Source: Acanthosoma haemorrhoidale
Taxonomy: Eukaryota > Arthropoda > Insecta > Hemiptera > Acanthosomatidae
Direction: 5' to 3'
NCBI GenBank assembly: GCA_930367205.1
Contig: OV884012.1
Location: 32,026,796 to 32,090,795 of the forward strand
DNA length: 64,000 nt
The notes under the pieces are model-generated. The model worked only from the letters and a program-made list of their open reading frames with translations, had not been told where the DNA came from and made no database searches. Below are positions 12,800-24,156 of this stretch, one piece after another (the first letter of the stretch is position 1; each line of letters opens with the position of its first letter). Both the position numbers and the translations under genes were made by a program.

Positions 12800-13020
12800 A
12801 ATGAAGGTGTGGCATTGTGCATAGCTCAGTGACTTCCACGAAACATCCAGGGTCCCAGAACATATTGACATTGTGGGGAACAAATAACCATGTTTTGCTG
12901 TAAAACTATATAAAGGTCTATCGCTAATTGAGTTACTGACAGGACAGCAACAGACACTCACAGAATAATCAAAAGAAATAAATTAGCTGATTGGCAAATA
13001 TTCTGTAGCTAGTGGATGAT
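12800..13020 (+). mobile_element. LINE RNase H-like fragment
   Basis: On the plus strand VPEHIDIVGNK (near 12850) resembles the RNase H motif V-P-x-H-x-x-I-x-G-N-E found in I- and R1-like LINE ORF2 proteins. About 40 partly open codons follow, then stops. The segment begins within 100 bp of the exon donor. It is short and badly decayed, and was recognised from one motif only. Confidence 0.35.
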
Positions 13021-16000
13021 AACAACCCCCTCGTCAGCCATAATTTGTAGTTCATAACTCATTCGTATTTTTTTTAAAGGTATCATGCTTGAAATTTGTC
13101 AGACCATGGTATCAATATTTTCATTTTGTTGCGTATACATAATGTTTTTCTTTATCAATTTTGTTAGCTTCAATAAAAGTTTGGTTTTTGTCGCTAGTAA
13201 CAAGGTCTCGATGACATGCAAATCTCAACCATGTCACAATGTTTGCATACTATAACCATGTAAGATAATACGAAATGGAATACTTTTACATTTTCCAATT
13301 ACATTAATGGGTTTCCATTGGTGCTTAAGTAAATATCAAACAACCTTTTATTTTCTATGTGTGCATACGGAAGGGTGGTTGACCAGATCCTGAATTTTTA
13401 ATATAGTTCAGCAAGCGGAGGACCCCAAATAACTAAAAGAGTCGACTTAAGGTAACATGAGCTTATTTGCGGATATTTATTCTTGCAAGTCATGTCCCTA
13501 ATGAAAAAATATTTGATCTTCGTTTGGTTAAATATTACCCCACTCTTTACTATGGTTACCTGGTCAGGTATATCTGATACTAAAAAAATTGTATGAAGCG
13601 ATACTTATGTATATATGTATATCAAATTTTATGGTCCAGGATGATACTGAGTTTGATTTATCATATAATATGACTATTTATCAAAACTCTTTGATTTTTT
13701 TCATTCTGTTTCAGGCCTCCACAAATCATTATTTTGTATGCAAGCTTTCACATATACTTTGTGCTGTTGATTTGTTCGATTCAGACGGCTAAATGCCCAA
13801 GAAATGACCTTTAACGTCCCGCTCGGTAAAAATATGACTTTGCCAGTCAGAACTAATGCTTCCTTCCCCAAGTCCGAAGGCTGGAAGATTAATCGACTGC
13901 GAAAAAGCTTGTGGGAAATGGCGCACGGGGTGAAGTTGATTCCTTCGTTTATTTACGTCTTTCCGTTGCCTGTTGGATATTTGTTAGCTTGCTATTAGAG
14001 TCTGACTTTTAGCTATTCGAAATTGGGATTAGGCTATTTATCAATGTGATGGCACAGATGGTCTAACTAGATCACTTTAGGTACATCGAATTTATTTATG
14101 ATTTTATCATGTCGCATTCATAACATCTTTTCTATTCCTTATGGTCGTGAGGACAATTTTAATAATAATTTTACGAATTTTAGCAATTACAGGCCTCTCT
14201 TCTAACACAAGTGACTTTAATAAAACTTTATACGCATAATGAACATCACAACTTGTGCAAAAATATCCTTGATTCTTTTGCGACGAAAACATTCCATTTA
14301 TTGTACGAGTTTATGATAAAAATCTATTTTGAACAATATTGAGCACAAGTTGTTATATTCAATATACATAGTCATTCTAAAAAAAATACAAATATTACTT
14401 TATATACGTAACTAATAAAGACGTCAAGATATGTAATTTAATATGATATGAAATTTTCTAGTGTTGAATTGCCAAGTAATTAAATAATAAATTACCGTTC
14501 ATTAATTTTCGCGGGCTTTATATTTAGTTAAGCATCTTATGGACCTCAAGAAAATCTTCTATATAAATTTCCATCATTCTACCTGGAACTGACGTTCCGA
14601 ACACGAGGCTTTTTATATAATAGACCATTCAAGTCCAGACATATAATACATATTATTAGTCAGCACTGTATTCTCTTTAATTTGATTGCTCATTCAATAA
14701 GAAAAAAACGTATTTAACTTGTTATTGCTGAGCATTATATTCACGTCCCTTCCTCATATTTCGTGAAGTTTATTTTATTTAACATCATTGGGGGTTTTAT
14801 GAAATTAATGTAGGAATACCTTACCACTGCGTAAAACACAAGTTGAGTTAAATATAAAAACCAAATTGCAATATACCCTAATTTAGCTATATGTTATTGT
14901 GATATAAGCATCACTTATACCATGTTAAAGTATTATTAATCCTTGCTTACACTCACTAGTAATTGTCATCACAAACTGCTGAAGGGCGTGTATACCCAGC
15001 ATACCTGCCACCAAACATTTGTTTTTTTTTTCCCGACCACAAACCACTATTTCTGGTTGAAATACATAATATTAACTGAAACAAAAATATCGTTGTAGTG
15101 CATGATTGAATTAATGATCAGTCAACATATACATTATACCAACAAAAAATTTGAAGAAGGGTTTAAATAAGGCATTTGTTTGCCAATAATGACATTTGTA
15201 GTAGATATCCTAGTCTTTCTTGAGGGTACTTTTGACAAAAAAAGCTTCGTGAACTGATTTACTCCTGAATCCTATCAAGATTTTAAATGAGCTGAGGTCA
15301 GTTGAGAGGTTTTCATTTTAGATAATGGTTCTATTTCATCTAATGGCTCTGCGTTGCCCTGTCATTTGCTATTGTTGCCCGATACTTCGTGACGAATTAA
15401 AATAATGGCATCCCTTATCGTTTGCACAACGATCAGTCATTTTAGATATGTTATTGCCCTTTATGCTCATGCTATGATACAGAGAAATTGCCCTTTCCAA
15501 CAGACGGGAGCGAAAGCATTGAATGATTATTTATCACACGAATTATTATGCTGTCACACATCATCATCTCTAGAGTTAATCATTTTTACCAAGAGAATAA
15601 AATTCATTAAAAACTGTATTCATTTTTTTATTAATGATTCTATTTTCATGACTTCGGTCATAACAAATTGTTCACTAATGTACGAAGTGCTGATCACACG
15701 GTGTCCAATTGGCGGGAATAAAAAAAAACAAATCTCTCTTGTAATTCGACATAAGTCTTGTTCCAAAGACATGCTGTTTGTTATACATGGTAGTGGTAAT
15801 AAGCAATATTACCCAATCCAAGTATTTTTATTTATTTTCTTATTATTTTATATCTTGTACGACAGCCAAGTATTCCCCATACTTTTTTATTTCTTTTAGA
15901 AGAAACTGAAGTGACCCCAACCTGTACATTTGAAAAACTACTCTCTAAATATTATGTACTATTTACAAATTCTTATTTATTTTTGTTAAATAGGACCAGC

Positions 16001-16619
16001 TAATTTTCTCAGAGGTTTTATAATATGATAACTTTAGGGGAGTCGATCACGATCCCATCTAAATTGCTCTTGCATCTAGGAAGTTAAACATAAGGCTCCT
16101 GATTGTATGGGGATTGGTTACTATAAACATGCATTTCCCCTATTGATAGAGGTGATGGATGAATCAAGAATCCAAAAAGGAATTGTAGGTCCTAGAAATA
16201 CTAGGTCCCTGATCCATTGACCCACTAATCTTGATAAAATGGTGTTGAATGAAGATGAAATTATGGTTGTATTAAAAATATAATGCTAAGTTGAAAGTTA
16301 ACAAAATGTGTTATAGGAACACGGCTTTGATCAACTTTTTAGGCAAACAAAGTATTATTCCCACCAAAAAAGACTATAATTTCTGATTAATCACAGAAAC
16401 TGATGCACGATGAAAAAATCTTTGGCTTCGTGATTATTGTTAAAGAGCCTACCTGTAAAAGAATTCCCTTTTCGCAGCATTTGAAAGCATACAATTAACA
16501 CTTCTTATTCATAAAAGCTAAAGGACTTCTAAATATTATATATATCGTCTAATATATAAATAAGTTATCGTCTATCGGCTTTAGACGGTTAAAAAAAAAG
16601 AGAACGAGAGTAAAGGGAA
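13021..16619. other. Intron 1, AT-rich, no recognised feature
   Basis: No supported exon or transposon was found. The 164-codon plus frame at 15405-15899 is AT-rich, has no domain and reads like chance. A T run (15019-15029) and similar homopolymers are scattered through it. Confidence 0.5.
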
Positions 16620-18445
16620 CTGATATTTGAACAACGGCTAGGTTTAAACTGTCTTTATTCTGCTTCTAATCTTCTATCTCTGTTTACAGCCTTAGTTTAC
16701 ATGGGGCTACGTGGTATTAGGCCTAACATTGCCATTCCATGAGCCATAACTCCCCCCTACCAGTTTACGAATATTCCTCGTAAACTCAAGGCAAGCGACA
16801 TAATGTACATATTAAAATAAATTTAAGTACAAAAAGAGAAAAGAAAAAACGTCCTCCCTATATATACAACACATCAACAAACAAAAATATTCCACTTGGG
16901 CTGATACGCTAACTGCGCGTAACCAGCAATTTAACAAAATAACACCACATAACTAGGCTGTACCGGTGGGGGGCTCCGGCTCCGCCGCGGGAAACTTTAA
17001 CACTTCGGCGTGAACTGTCCTCCGTTTGATAGGCGGTGTTATGCTTTCTATCGTGACTGTATTCTGTCTTCGCGAATGGCGATCACTCTGGAAGGACCCT
17101 CGTACCTCATCAACTCTTTGCCCCGGTTAGACCCTTTTTTCCGGTAGAAGATCTATCCAATTTTAATCCTACCCAGCACATCTTTGACCTTGAGATTGTC
17201 TCACACCACCTGTCTGCGCTTCCCATCCACGAGTTTCCCTCGAATGTTCACCCACTGTTTCCCCAGAGCGATCCGGTTATTGACCACGCGTGCGGCAAAT
17301 TCCTCGTCAATCGCTGTACTCCTGCTATCCCGACACCGTCCTTAAAGTCCCAACAGGGTCTCGACTAATGAAAATCCCGTGGCAGAATGTATGGAGTGAT
17401 TATATGCCATAACTGCCTTCTCCATAGCTACGCTCAGTTCTAGCCCTTTTTACCCTTGATAGATCCACAGGTGATGACTCAGCGTGCTATGTCCTGGGGT
17501 GTTGAGGTGCCAGCAGATCCCCAAGGCCGCCGCCTCGGCCCTTATTTTAGCAGTCAAATTCTCTTCCACCATCGGATGCAACTGTGTCTGGCACACCATA
17601 AAATTGGCACCATAAAGCATCACGCCCCTAACATCGCACCCGCCGATCGTTCACCAATCAGATGTGCCATCACTGTCTTGCAAAATCTATCAATGATGGT
17701 GACCCACTTATATCCCCGCCAGGTGAACGTATCCACTTGCAGGTCCACCAGTGGCGTGTACACTCTAGGGGTTTCCTCCTATATCACTCTGGGGGGGGGG
17801 ATTGATCGTACTTAGTGGTGAGGTATGTGTCGCAGGTGCCAACAGTGCTCGTGATTGTGTCCTTCATTGCCAACCAAAAATATCGACGCTTCAATGCTTG
17901 TAGGGTTGCCTCTATTCCGCGGTGATTCGTTTTGCTTTGGTGGAACGTGAGGGTCACCTCCGTCTGACGTCCTTCATCTTTGACCGTTTCCACCTTCAAG
18001 GTACAGTGGACGAATGTTCGATCGATCCGTAATCTTTCCGTCCTCGATACTCGTTTAATGCCATCCCATATCATCGCATTTCCCACATATAGATGATGCG
18101 TCTTCCTTGGGGTAGATGCGTCCTTAAGGGCTCAACAAATCTTGTCTTCGTTAATCCTTGGTGGCGACTACATCGTTAGATATCACATCGCCCATATTTC
18201 GTGTGTTCGGCCTTCAATAGCCCAGAAGTCTTAGTTAGCCAAATTATCTGGCGTCGCTTGTCATTGATTACGTCCTCCATATCTTTTAAGTCGAGGGGCC
18301 GGTCTCCCGCTGAGCTATCGTCTCCTGGGCCGTCCTCTGCACTTTCATCCACGCCAGGGAGTTTGCGTGAGCTTCCGCCAACGATTCCTTAGGCAACAGC
18401 GGGACTTCGAAGGCTGCCGGCCGTAAATCCACCATTTCTCTCGGT
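16620..18445 (-). mobile_element. Decayed Ty3/gypsy retrotransposon, 3' half
   Basis: This degenerate minus-strand relative of the complete element at 20540-25629 covers the integrase and the 3' end. The right end at about 18445 corresponds to the RNase H/integrase junction of that element. On the left, a G-rich polypurine tract (minus of TCCCCCCTACCAGTTTACGA, 16751-16770) abuts an LTR-like end at 16751. The LTR probably extends to about 16620, but its outer edge is not clear. Many stops and indels interrupt the frames, so this is a much older insertion than its neighbour. Confidence 0.75.
17784..18086 (-). pseudogene. Integrase zinc-binding (H2C2) fragment of the decayed gypsy copy
   Basis: The longest surviving frame of the old gypsy copy is 100 codons. 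It contains the integrase N-terminal zinc-binding pattern: TFHQSKTNHRGIEATLQAL, then RRYFWLAMKD and GTCDTYLTTKYD. The last cysteine of the HHCC set is replaced (CDTY where the young element has CAVC). The same segment of the young element (about 22060-21900) aligns along its length, which confirms the assignment. Confidence 0.75.
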
Positions 18446-20468
18446 TATATAAAAAAAAACCCTGTAAATAAAGCAGTATTGCAGCTAACATGTATTTTAC
18501 CTAAAGTGATCTATTCTTTGTTTTTTCAGGATTAATCCATTATCCTCGAATTGTCTACCTCTCATTATTAGGGAATTAATGGCTATTATTCATATTAAAA
18601 ATTAGTACTAGTAATTAATCTTATCGGGGCATTCATTTTTCCAAGCATACAATAAAAAGATTGCATAGTTTAAAATCATAAACCATTGTCGACTCTTATA
18701 CAGAGCATTAGTTGCTTTATGATATAAGCGTTATTTGCTCAAATCCTAAGATTGGAAGCATTTTTTTCTTACTATAGCTCCATCAATAGATGACTTTCGT
18801 TCCCAACACGATAGCCATGCACCCCAGTCCTTTATGGGATTACATAAAGATATGATACTCCATAAAAACGTAATAAAATAAATTAAACGATGAACAAAAC
18901 ATTAAAAAAAGTCATAAACGCTTAATCTGGTGAACCATAAAAAAATTAATATCCTCTTCAAGTACTCTTCTTTGTTTCTCACCCACGATCCTTTTCGAAG
19001 ACTGGACAGCATCCTATCAACACCAGATGTGCATCACTCCTACACTAAGGGTACAAGCTTGTAAGCTGTGTGGCCTATCAGTAGTATTCATTTTTAATGA
19101 TGTATACAATTTATTTACATTGACTTTGATGATAAATATTCTCTAAAAACAGTATAAAAGCTAGTAAATATTTATTATTCCTTCCAATTATACTATGTAC
19201 TCATAGTATCACTACTTTATTAGAAATAGATTCAATATCATAGTGAGGACATACATTTCAACTAATCGAATACTGTGTCACAAATAAACTGTGGATTTCG
19301 ATACTTGTGCAGATGTATGTAGTTTATTGAACAACTTATTCCTATAGTAATAAATGTCCATTACTTACTCATTCAAAAACTACTTAAAAATAACGTCAAT
19401 GAAATCTGATTAAGAAAATTGTCGTTTAAGCTTATTAAATTGTTTTTTTTTTTTTTTGAGTTTCAGTATCCGAGATGATTTGGTTTAAACTTACCAAGTT
19501 TTTTTTTACATTTTTTTAATGATTATCAATGAAGCTCCCTACCTATGTATAATTATAAGTATATGAATACATTGCTCAATAAATTTATGCGGCTGTTATT
19601 TCATACACGAACACTTTTAACAAATATTTTACAGCAAAAAACAGACAAGGCCGACCTACAAGGAAGCCGCATTTCGTAGGTGTCGCTGAGGAGCTAACTT
19701 GGATTTACCTCTCAAACATAATTTCGGTTTTCTTAACTGGACACGCCACTACTTTTATTCATGTAACTACTCATTTATTCTCGCGGCCAGGAGCAAGGAA
19801 TCTAACCCGGTTCTCCAAGACTACAACTGGGCTAAGTGGAGAAATATTTATAATTGAAAAAATGCATTTTAGTTGGTAAAAACCCCAACAAATCTTTGGC
19901 CTTTAAAGTGGAAGTTCAATTTTCAATCCTAAAGAGCTGGTATGACAGAATTAAGTAAATCCTGCACATAAATGTTGAGTGTAATCATGGAATGAGGTCG
20001 TTTAATTTTTAAACGATGCAAAAATAAGAGTCACATAGAGCGAAGTAAAATGAATTACCTCACCTTTGTGCCTCTGATGCTTAATCACGTAAATGTGCTT
20101 TTCATTGGTAAGGAAGATGTTTAGGAAGCAAGGATGCGAGTAAAACTACACTAAAATAAAGATTTTAAAACTTGTACTGATGTACACAACTTGCTGCGTA
20201 GGTCAATGTCTAAAAAGCTCTCTCTTTTTTTTTTACTGGCCCCAATCCGCAGTTTACTGGCACACATCACTAAAATAATAAAAGTTGTAGCTCTAAATGA
20301 TCCAAGGGCCTTAACCAGATATACCCTGGTATACCAGGATTGGTCCTGACAAACCAGTCAACGCCCTAAACAGATGACTTCAACCGAAAACTCACACTCT
20401 ATAAATCAATTTACTCTCTAATAAATTAATTTAATTTAATTTTATATACATAAATAAATTGTATTTTA
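18446..20468. other. Intron 1, AT-rich spacer between two gypsy copies
   Basis: No gene is recognised. The stretch contains T runs (near 19441 and 20227) and a perfect 14-bp palindrome, CCTGGTATACCAGG, at 20325-20338. A GC-richer patch at 19640-19860 is unassigned. Confidence 0.5.
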
Positions 20469-20497
20469 TTATGTATATATATATATATATACATATA

Positions 20498-20539
<42 letters not shown>
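20469..20539. repeat. (AT)n microsatellite, gypsy target site
   Basis: This alternating AT tract directly abuts the gypsy LTR. The same kind of tract resumes at 25630-25650 on the other side, so the element inserted into a microsatellite. The flanking TATA on both sides fits a 4-bp target duplication, although the repetitive target makes this impossible to prove. Confidence 0.9.
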
Positions 20540-20541
<2 letters not shown>

Positions 20542-20719
20542 TTAATGTTTATTGAATTACAAGCTAAGAAAGGTTGGTAATAAGAACACGTAGAACGTTA
20601 TAACAAGACTCCTTTATTTAGACCAAGATACCTCTATCTATAGGTATTACCTGTAAACATATCCAGATAACATATGTTTGGGGATTAAGGCTGGGCACTA
20701 GCGGCGCCTGGACTTAACT
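20540..20719 (-). repeat. Gypsy 3' LTR
   Basis: This 180-bp direct repeat is identical to 25450-25629 except for one base (GGATTAAGG here, GGATTATGG there). It begins AGTTAA and ends TTAACT as an imperfect inverted terminal repeat. An AATAAA-type signal is present on the element's strand. Confidence 0.97.
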
Positions 20720-20732
20720 CCCCCCCACCAGT
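20720..20732 (-). other. Polypurine tract of the gypsy element
   Basis: On the element's strand this reads CTGGTGGGGGGG immediately before the 3' LTR. It is the expected primer for plus-strand DNA synthesis. The decayed copy has the same feature next to 16751. Confidence 0.85.
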
Positions 20733-21026
20733 TTACGAACACCCATTCGCAAACTTTGAAGTCCAACACTCGGACGTCTTAGTCCATTCAAATAATGCTC
20801 CGCTAATGTTACAAAGGAGCAAAGGCCAGCCCCGCCCGTACACAGCCTGTAATCCCTCACATTAAGCTCTAATCCTATAAAACGTAAAAACCAACTGTCA
20901 CTTGTAAACAAAAAACATAAAAGAAAACTTTGACTTTTAAAAAAAAACAATACTTCTGTGGGAAAAATCACATAACTATAACTATTTACAATGTTCCTTG
21001 CGTGTATGCTGCGAGGACACTCCAGC

Positions 21027-22487
21027 TCATTCCTGATCTACAACCTCCCCCCCAGGTGGAAGCTTTAACTGTTCTATGTGGACATTTCGCCGCTTCTTAG
21101 GGGGTCGTATACTCTCAATTGTCACGACGTTGTGTTCCCTAATCACGACCACTTTAAATGGGCCCTCATATCGCACCAGCTCTTTGCTCCTATTTGACCC
21201 TAGTTTTTTATAGACAATAGTCCCGATTTTAAGTTCCCCCATTCGATCCCGGACTTTGAGGTTTTCCCGTTCCACTCGTCTCGCTTTGTCCCTCGTTATC
21301 CTTTCTCTGACTTTGTCGCATATTTTCCTCAAAGCGACAGTATTACTCGCCATTTTCTCCGCCATTCCCTTGTCTGCTACCGTCTCTGCCCCATTTCTCC
21401 GTCTTTCGCGCAGCCCAAAGAGGATCTCGAACGGGGAGAACCCCGTCGCGGTGTGGATCGAATGATTGTAAGCGGCCACCGCCTTCGGCATTGCCTCATT
21501 CGCCGGCAGACCCTTTTCCGCGTGATATACCCGCAGGTGGTCACTCAGGGTGATGTGCAATCTTTCTATCCCTCCTCTACTCTTAGGGTGCCCTGGGGTA
21601 TTAAGATGCCAAGAGACATCGAGAGTCTTCATTTCTTTTCGGATGTTGGCATTGTCAAATTCTCTGCCCCCATCCGACGCGATCCGGTCTGGTACTCCGT
21701 AAAACTGGAACCAGGTATTTAATGCCAGCATTACCGCGTCTGATGACCGATCTTGCACCGGGTGCGCCATGGCCACTTTGCTAAAGCTGTCGATTGTGGT
21801 AACCCACTTATACCCCCTCCAAGTGAAGGTATCCACTTGTAAGTCACTCAACGGTGTCTCGGCGGTGGGCGATTCTTCTTGTCGCCCCCGTGGCGGATGT
21901 CTGTCATACTTCGTAGTGAGACAAACTGCACATGCCCCTATCATTTCTTGTATGCTCTTTTTCATTCCCCACCAAAAGTACCTCCGCCGCAACGCTTGCA
22001 ACGTTTCCTGCACTCCACGGTGGTTCGTTTTTCCTTGGTGATAGGCCAGCGTCACTTCCAACTGCTGTTCTCTGTCTTTGAGTGTCTCCACCATCGACGT
22101 GCACCGAATAAATATCCTATCCACTCCAAGTTGTTCCGTTCGCCAGAGTCTACGAATTTTCTCCCAAATAGTGGCATTCCCTACAAATACATGATGGGTC
22201 TTTCTGGGTTCCGAGGCATCTTTCAATGCACGGCAAATTTGGTGGTTCCTAACCCCTGGTGGCGACCAAATCGTCGCGATTTTACTTCTCCCATAACTGT
22301 CATAAGCGATCTGCAGCCGCCCTGAGGTCTTGGATTTCCAAATGATCTGCCGTCTTTTGTCGTTCACGATCCCTTCTGTTACTTCCATTTCAACAGGTCT
22401 TTCGGCGGCGGAACCTTCCTCTTCAAGGGTTCTCCCCACGTTGAATCTCCTCGCGTACCGAGGCTTCCATCCTCCCCGGGTGTCCAT
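21027..22487 (-). CDS. Gypsy integrase
   Basis: The integrase inserts retrotransposon DNA into the genome. The frame holds the zinc-binding HHCC module (HQGKTNHRGVQETLQ, FWWGMKK, GACAVC). The catalytic D,D,E core follows: LQVDTF, IASDGGREF, and GHPKSRGGIERLH with the Glu. A basic C-terminal domain is present (IGTIVYKKLGSNRSKELVRYEGPFKV). The HPKS..GIERLH form resembles the gypsy/17.6 branch. The frame is minus-one relative to the RT/RNase H frame and overlaps it at 22379-22487, so the ATG at 22487 is probably not a real start and the protein would normally be part of one Pol polyprotein. About 300 bp without a clear gene lie between its stop and the 3' LTR. Confidence 0.93.
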   Translation of the reverse strand: MDTRGGWKPRYARRFNVGRTLEEEGSAAERPVEMEVTEGIVNDKRRQIIWKSKTSGRLQIAYDSYGRSKIATIWSPPGVRNHQICRALKDASEPRKTHHVFVGNATIWEKIRRLWRTEQLGVDRIFIRCTSMVETLKDREQQLEVTLAYHQGKTNHRGVQETLQALRRRYFWWGMKKSIQEMIGACAVCLTTKYDRHPPRGRQEESPTAETPLSDLQVDTFTWRGYKWVTTIDSFSKVAMAHPVQDRSSDAVMLALNTWFQFYGVPDRIASDGGREFDNANIRKEMKTLDVSWHLNTPGHPKSRGGIERLHITLSDHLRVYHAEKGLPANEAMPKAVAAYNHSIHTATGFSPFEILFGLRERRRNGAETVADKGMAEKMASNTVALRKICDKVRERITRDKARRVERENLKVRDRMGELKIGTIVYKKLGSNRSKELVRYEGPFKVVVIREHNVVTIESIRPPKKRRNVHIEQLKLPPGGEVVDQE

Positions 22488-24058
22488 TCCCGGAGAAACT
22501 GTTGGATTTCCCCGGATGGTTCCCCTTCTTCCAATGCATTCACAGTAATGGCTCTGGACAGCCAGTCTGCCACTACGTTCTCTTTCCCGGGTTTATATAT
22601 GATCTCCATATTGTACTGGGACAAAAACTCTTTCCACCTCGTGACCCGCGCCGAGGACTCCTTTAACTTTCCTACCCTTTGTAGGGGTCTGTGGTCGGTG
22701 TGAACACGGAATTTTCTGCCGAAGACATATGGGCGGAAATGGTCTATAGCCCAGACGATACCTAGGAGCTCTCTCTCTAGAGCACTATACCGCGCTTCCG
22801 TTTCTGTGAGCCGTCGACTAGCGAACGCCACCAGGCGCTCCCCACCGTCTCTCTCCTGCGACAACACTGCCCCCAGTGCGTATTCGCTGGCATCAGTGGT
22901 GATTGTGAAGGGATGTTGGAAATCGGGAAATGCTAATATCGGTTCCTCTTGTAAGCTAGACATACATTTCCGGATGTTCTGCTCCATGATTGGGGTAATT
23001 ACCACCCTCGCTCCCTTTCGCAGTAAATTATTAATAGGCACCAGGTATGCCGCCATGTCCGGCACAAATCTTCTGTAATAATTAAGCGTCCCCAGAAGTC
23101 GACGGATCCCCTTTACATCTGTGGGCACCACCATCCTTCTAATGGCCTCGACCTTCGTAGAGTCTGGCTTAACCCCCTCCTGTGAGATAGTGTGGCCCAA
23201 AAAATTGATTTTTTTCTTCCCCAACAGAGACTTCTCCATGGACAATTTTAATCCGAATTCGCGGACTCTTTGAAATACACTTCTTAGGTGCTCAACGTGC
23301 TCTGCCTCCGTTCTGCTGAAAACTAACAGATCGTCCATGTAGACCTGGCATACCGCTTCGTCTATTCCCCTCAAAAATTCATCCATTAGGCGTTGAAAGG
23401 TAATCGGGGCGTTTTTCAGTCCAAATGGCATCCTGGTAAATTGATAATGCCCCCTCTCAAATGTAAAGGCCGTTTTGTCTTGGTCGTTCGCACTCATCTT
23501 GATCTGGTGATAGCCTGCCTTTAGATCTAGGGTACTAAATATTGTCGCCCCGTTCAATCTGTCTAATATGTCCTCAAATCGGGGAATAGGATACTTCTCA
23601 TCCGTCGTGTTCTCGTTTAACTTCCGATAATCGATAACTACCCTGTATTTCTCCGTCTCGTCCCCAGGTCTATTTTTCTTCCTCACTGCCCATAGAGGAC
23701 TGTTATATGGCGAAGTGCTATCAATTATAATCCCTTGCCGTTTGAGACTCTCTAGCTCCTCTCTAATATGCCTACGTAGTGCCTGCGGATATCGTCTCTC
23801 TTTCACGTATGTGACGCGTTCTTTCTTTAACTGGATCTCGTGGACCGTCTTCCCAGTCGCTCCTAGCGTGTCTCCCTCTACGTAAAAAATATCCTCAAAC
23901 TCCCTCTGTAGGCCTTCCCTCCAGCCCTCTATTTTATTAACCGCCCCTATCCGCGCTCTTCCGTCCCATATAGTCCCTTGACATTTATATTCCACTTTGC
24001 CCAACTTCCCACTCCGCGGGACATGATGGTGTTGGTGCTTCCCGTGTCCACCAGACAC
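22379..24058 (-). CDS. Gypsy reverse transcriptase and RNase H
   Basis: This part of Pol copies element RNA into DNA and removes the RNA. RT motifs run in order: RRYPQALRRHIREELE, SPYNSPLWAVRKKN, LDLKAGYHQIKM with the first catalytic Asp, FTRMPFGLKNAP, QVYMDDLLVFS with the catalytic Asp pair, and NFLGHTIS. RNase H follows with TTDASEYALGAVL, LERELLGIVWAIDHF and HTDHRPLQ. The catalytic residues are all present. The first roughly 20 codons after the ATG at 24058 overlap the protease in another frame, so that ATG is unlikely to be the true start. The C-terminal residues after about 22490 are probably out of frame, since the integrase continues in the minus-one frame. Confidence 0.95.
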   Translation of the reverse strand: MSGGHGKHQHHHVPRSGKLGKVEYKCQGTIWDGRARIGAVNKIEGWREGLQREFEDIFYVEGDTLGATGKTVHEIQLKKERVTYVKERRYPQALRRHIREELESLKRQGIIIDSTSPYNSPLWAVRKKNRPGDETEKYRVVIDYRKLNENTTDEKYPIPRFEDILDRLNGATIFSTLDLKAGYHQIKMSANDQDKTAFTFERGHYQFTRMPFGLKNAPITFQRLMDEFLRGIDEAVCQVYMDDLLVFSRTEAEHVEHLRSVFQRVREFGLKLSMEKSLLGKKKINFLGHTISQEGVKPDSTKVEAIRRMVVPTDVKGIRRLLGTLNYYRRFVPDMAAYLVPINNLLRKGARVVITPIMEQNIRKCMSSLQEEPILAFPDFQHPFTITTDASEYALGAVLSQERDGGERLVAFASRRLTETEARYSALERELLGIVWAIDHFRPYVFGRKFRVHTDHRPLQRVGKLKESSARVTRWKEFLSQYNMEIIYKPGKENVVADWLSRAITVNALEEGEPSGEIQQFLREWTPGEDGSLGTRGDSTWGEPLKRKVPPPKDLLKWK

Positions 24059-24156
24059 ATCTCTCCTCCTTTGACCCTAATTATTGGCAAGGCACACATC
24101 CTCTCCCGAATTGCATTACATCTCAGGATGCGGTCGCCTCTCTGCCGACACGCTCC
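23947..24156 (-). CDS. Gypsy aspartic protease segment, apparently incomplete
   Basis: Retroviral-type protease processes Gag and Pol. The frame is the same as the second gag frame and is open from just after the gag TGA (24157-24159) to a TAG at 23947. It has the active-site motif MCLVDTGSTNTIM near 24060. After the motif the RT-frame sequence leads within about 60 codons to the RT entry (FEDIF, LGATGKT). The flap and the late hydrophobic-Leu-Gly motif of a normal protease of about 100 residues are not seen. Either the domain is truncated or the second half is too diverged to recognise. Confidence 0.7.
   Translation of the reverse strand, partial: GACRQRGDRILRCNAIRERMCALPIIRVKGGEMCLVDTGSTNTIMSRGVGSWAKWNINVKGLYGTEERG

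Noticed and set aside
15405..15899. 164-codon plus-strand frame as a gene
   Set aside because: AT-rich, Ile/Phe/Lys/Asn-dominated composition, no domain, no splice signals and no homologous copy in the window.
20325..20338. 14-bp perfect palindrome CCTGGTATACCAGG as an operator or recombination site
   Set aside because: A single occurrence with no partner site or element boundary next to it. One such palindrome is not strong evidence.
20714..20971. 85-codon minus frame after integrase as env
   Set aside because: It is far too short, overlaps the polypurine tract and LTR edge, and shows no signal peptide, furin-like site or transmembrane pattern typical of env.
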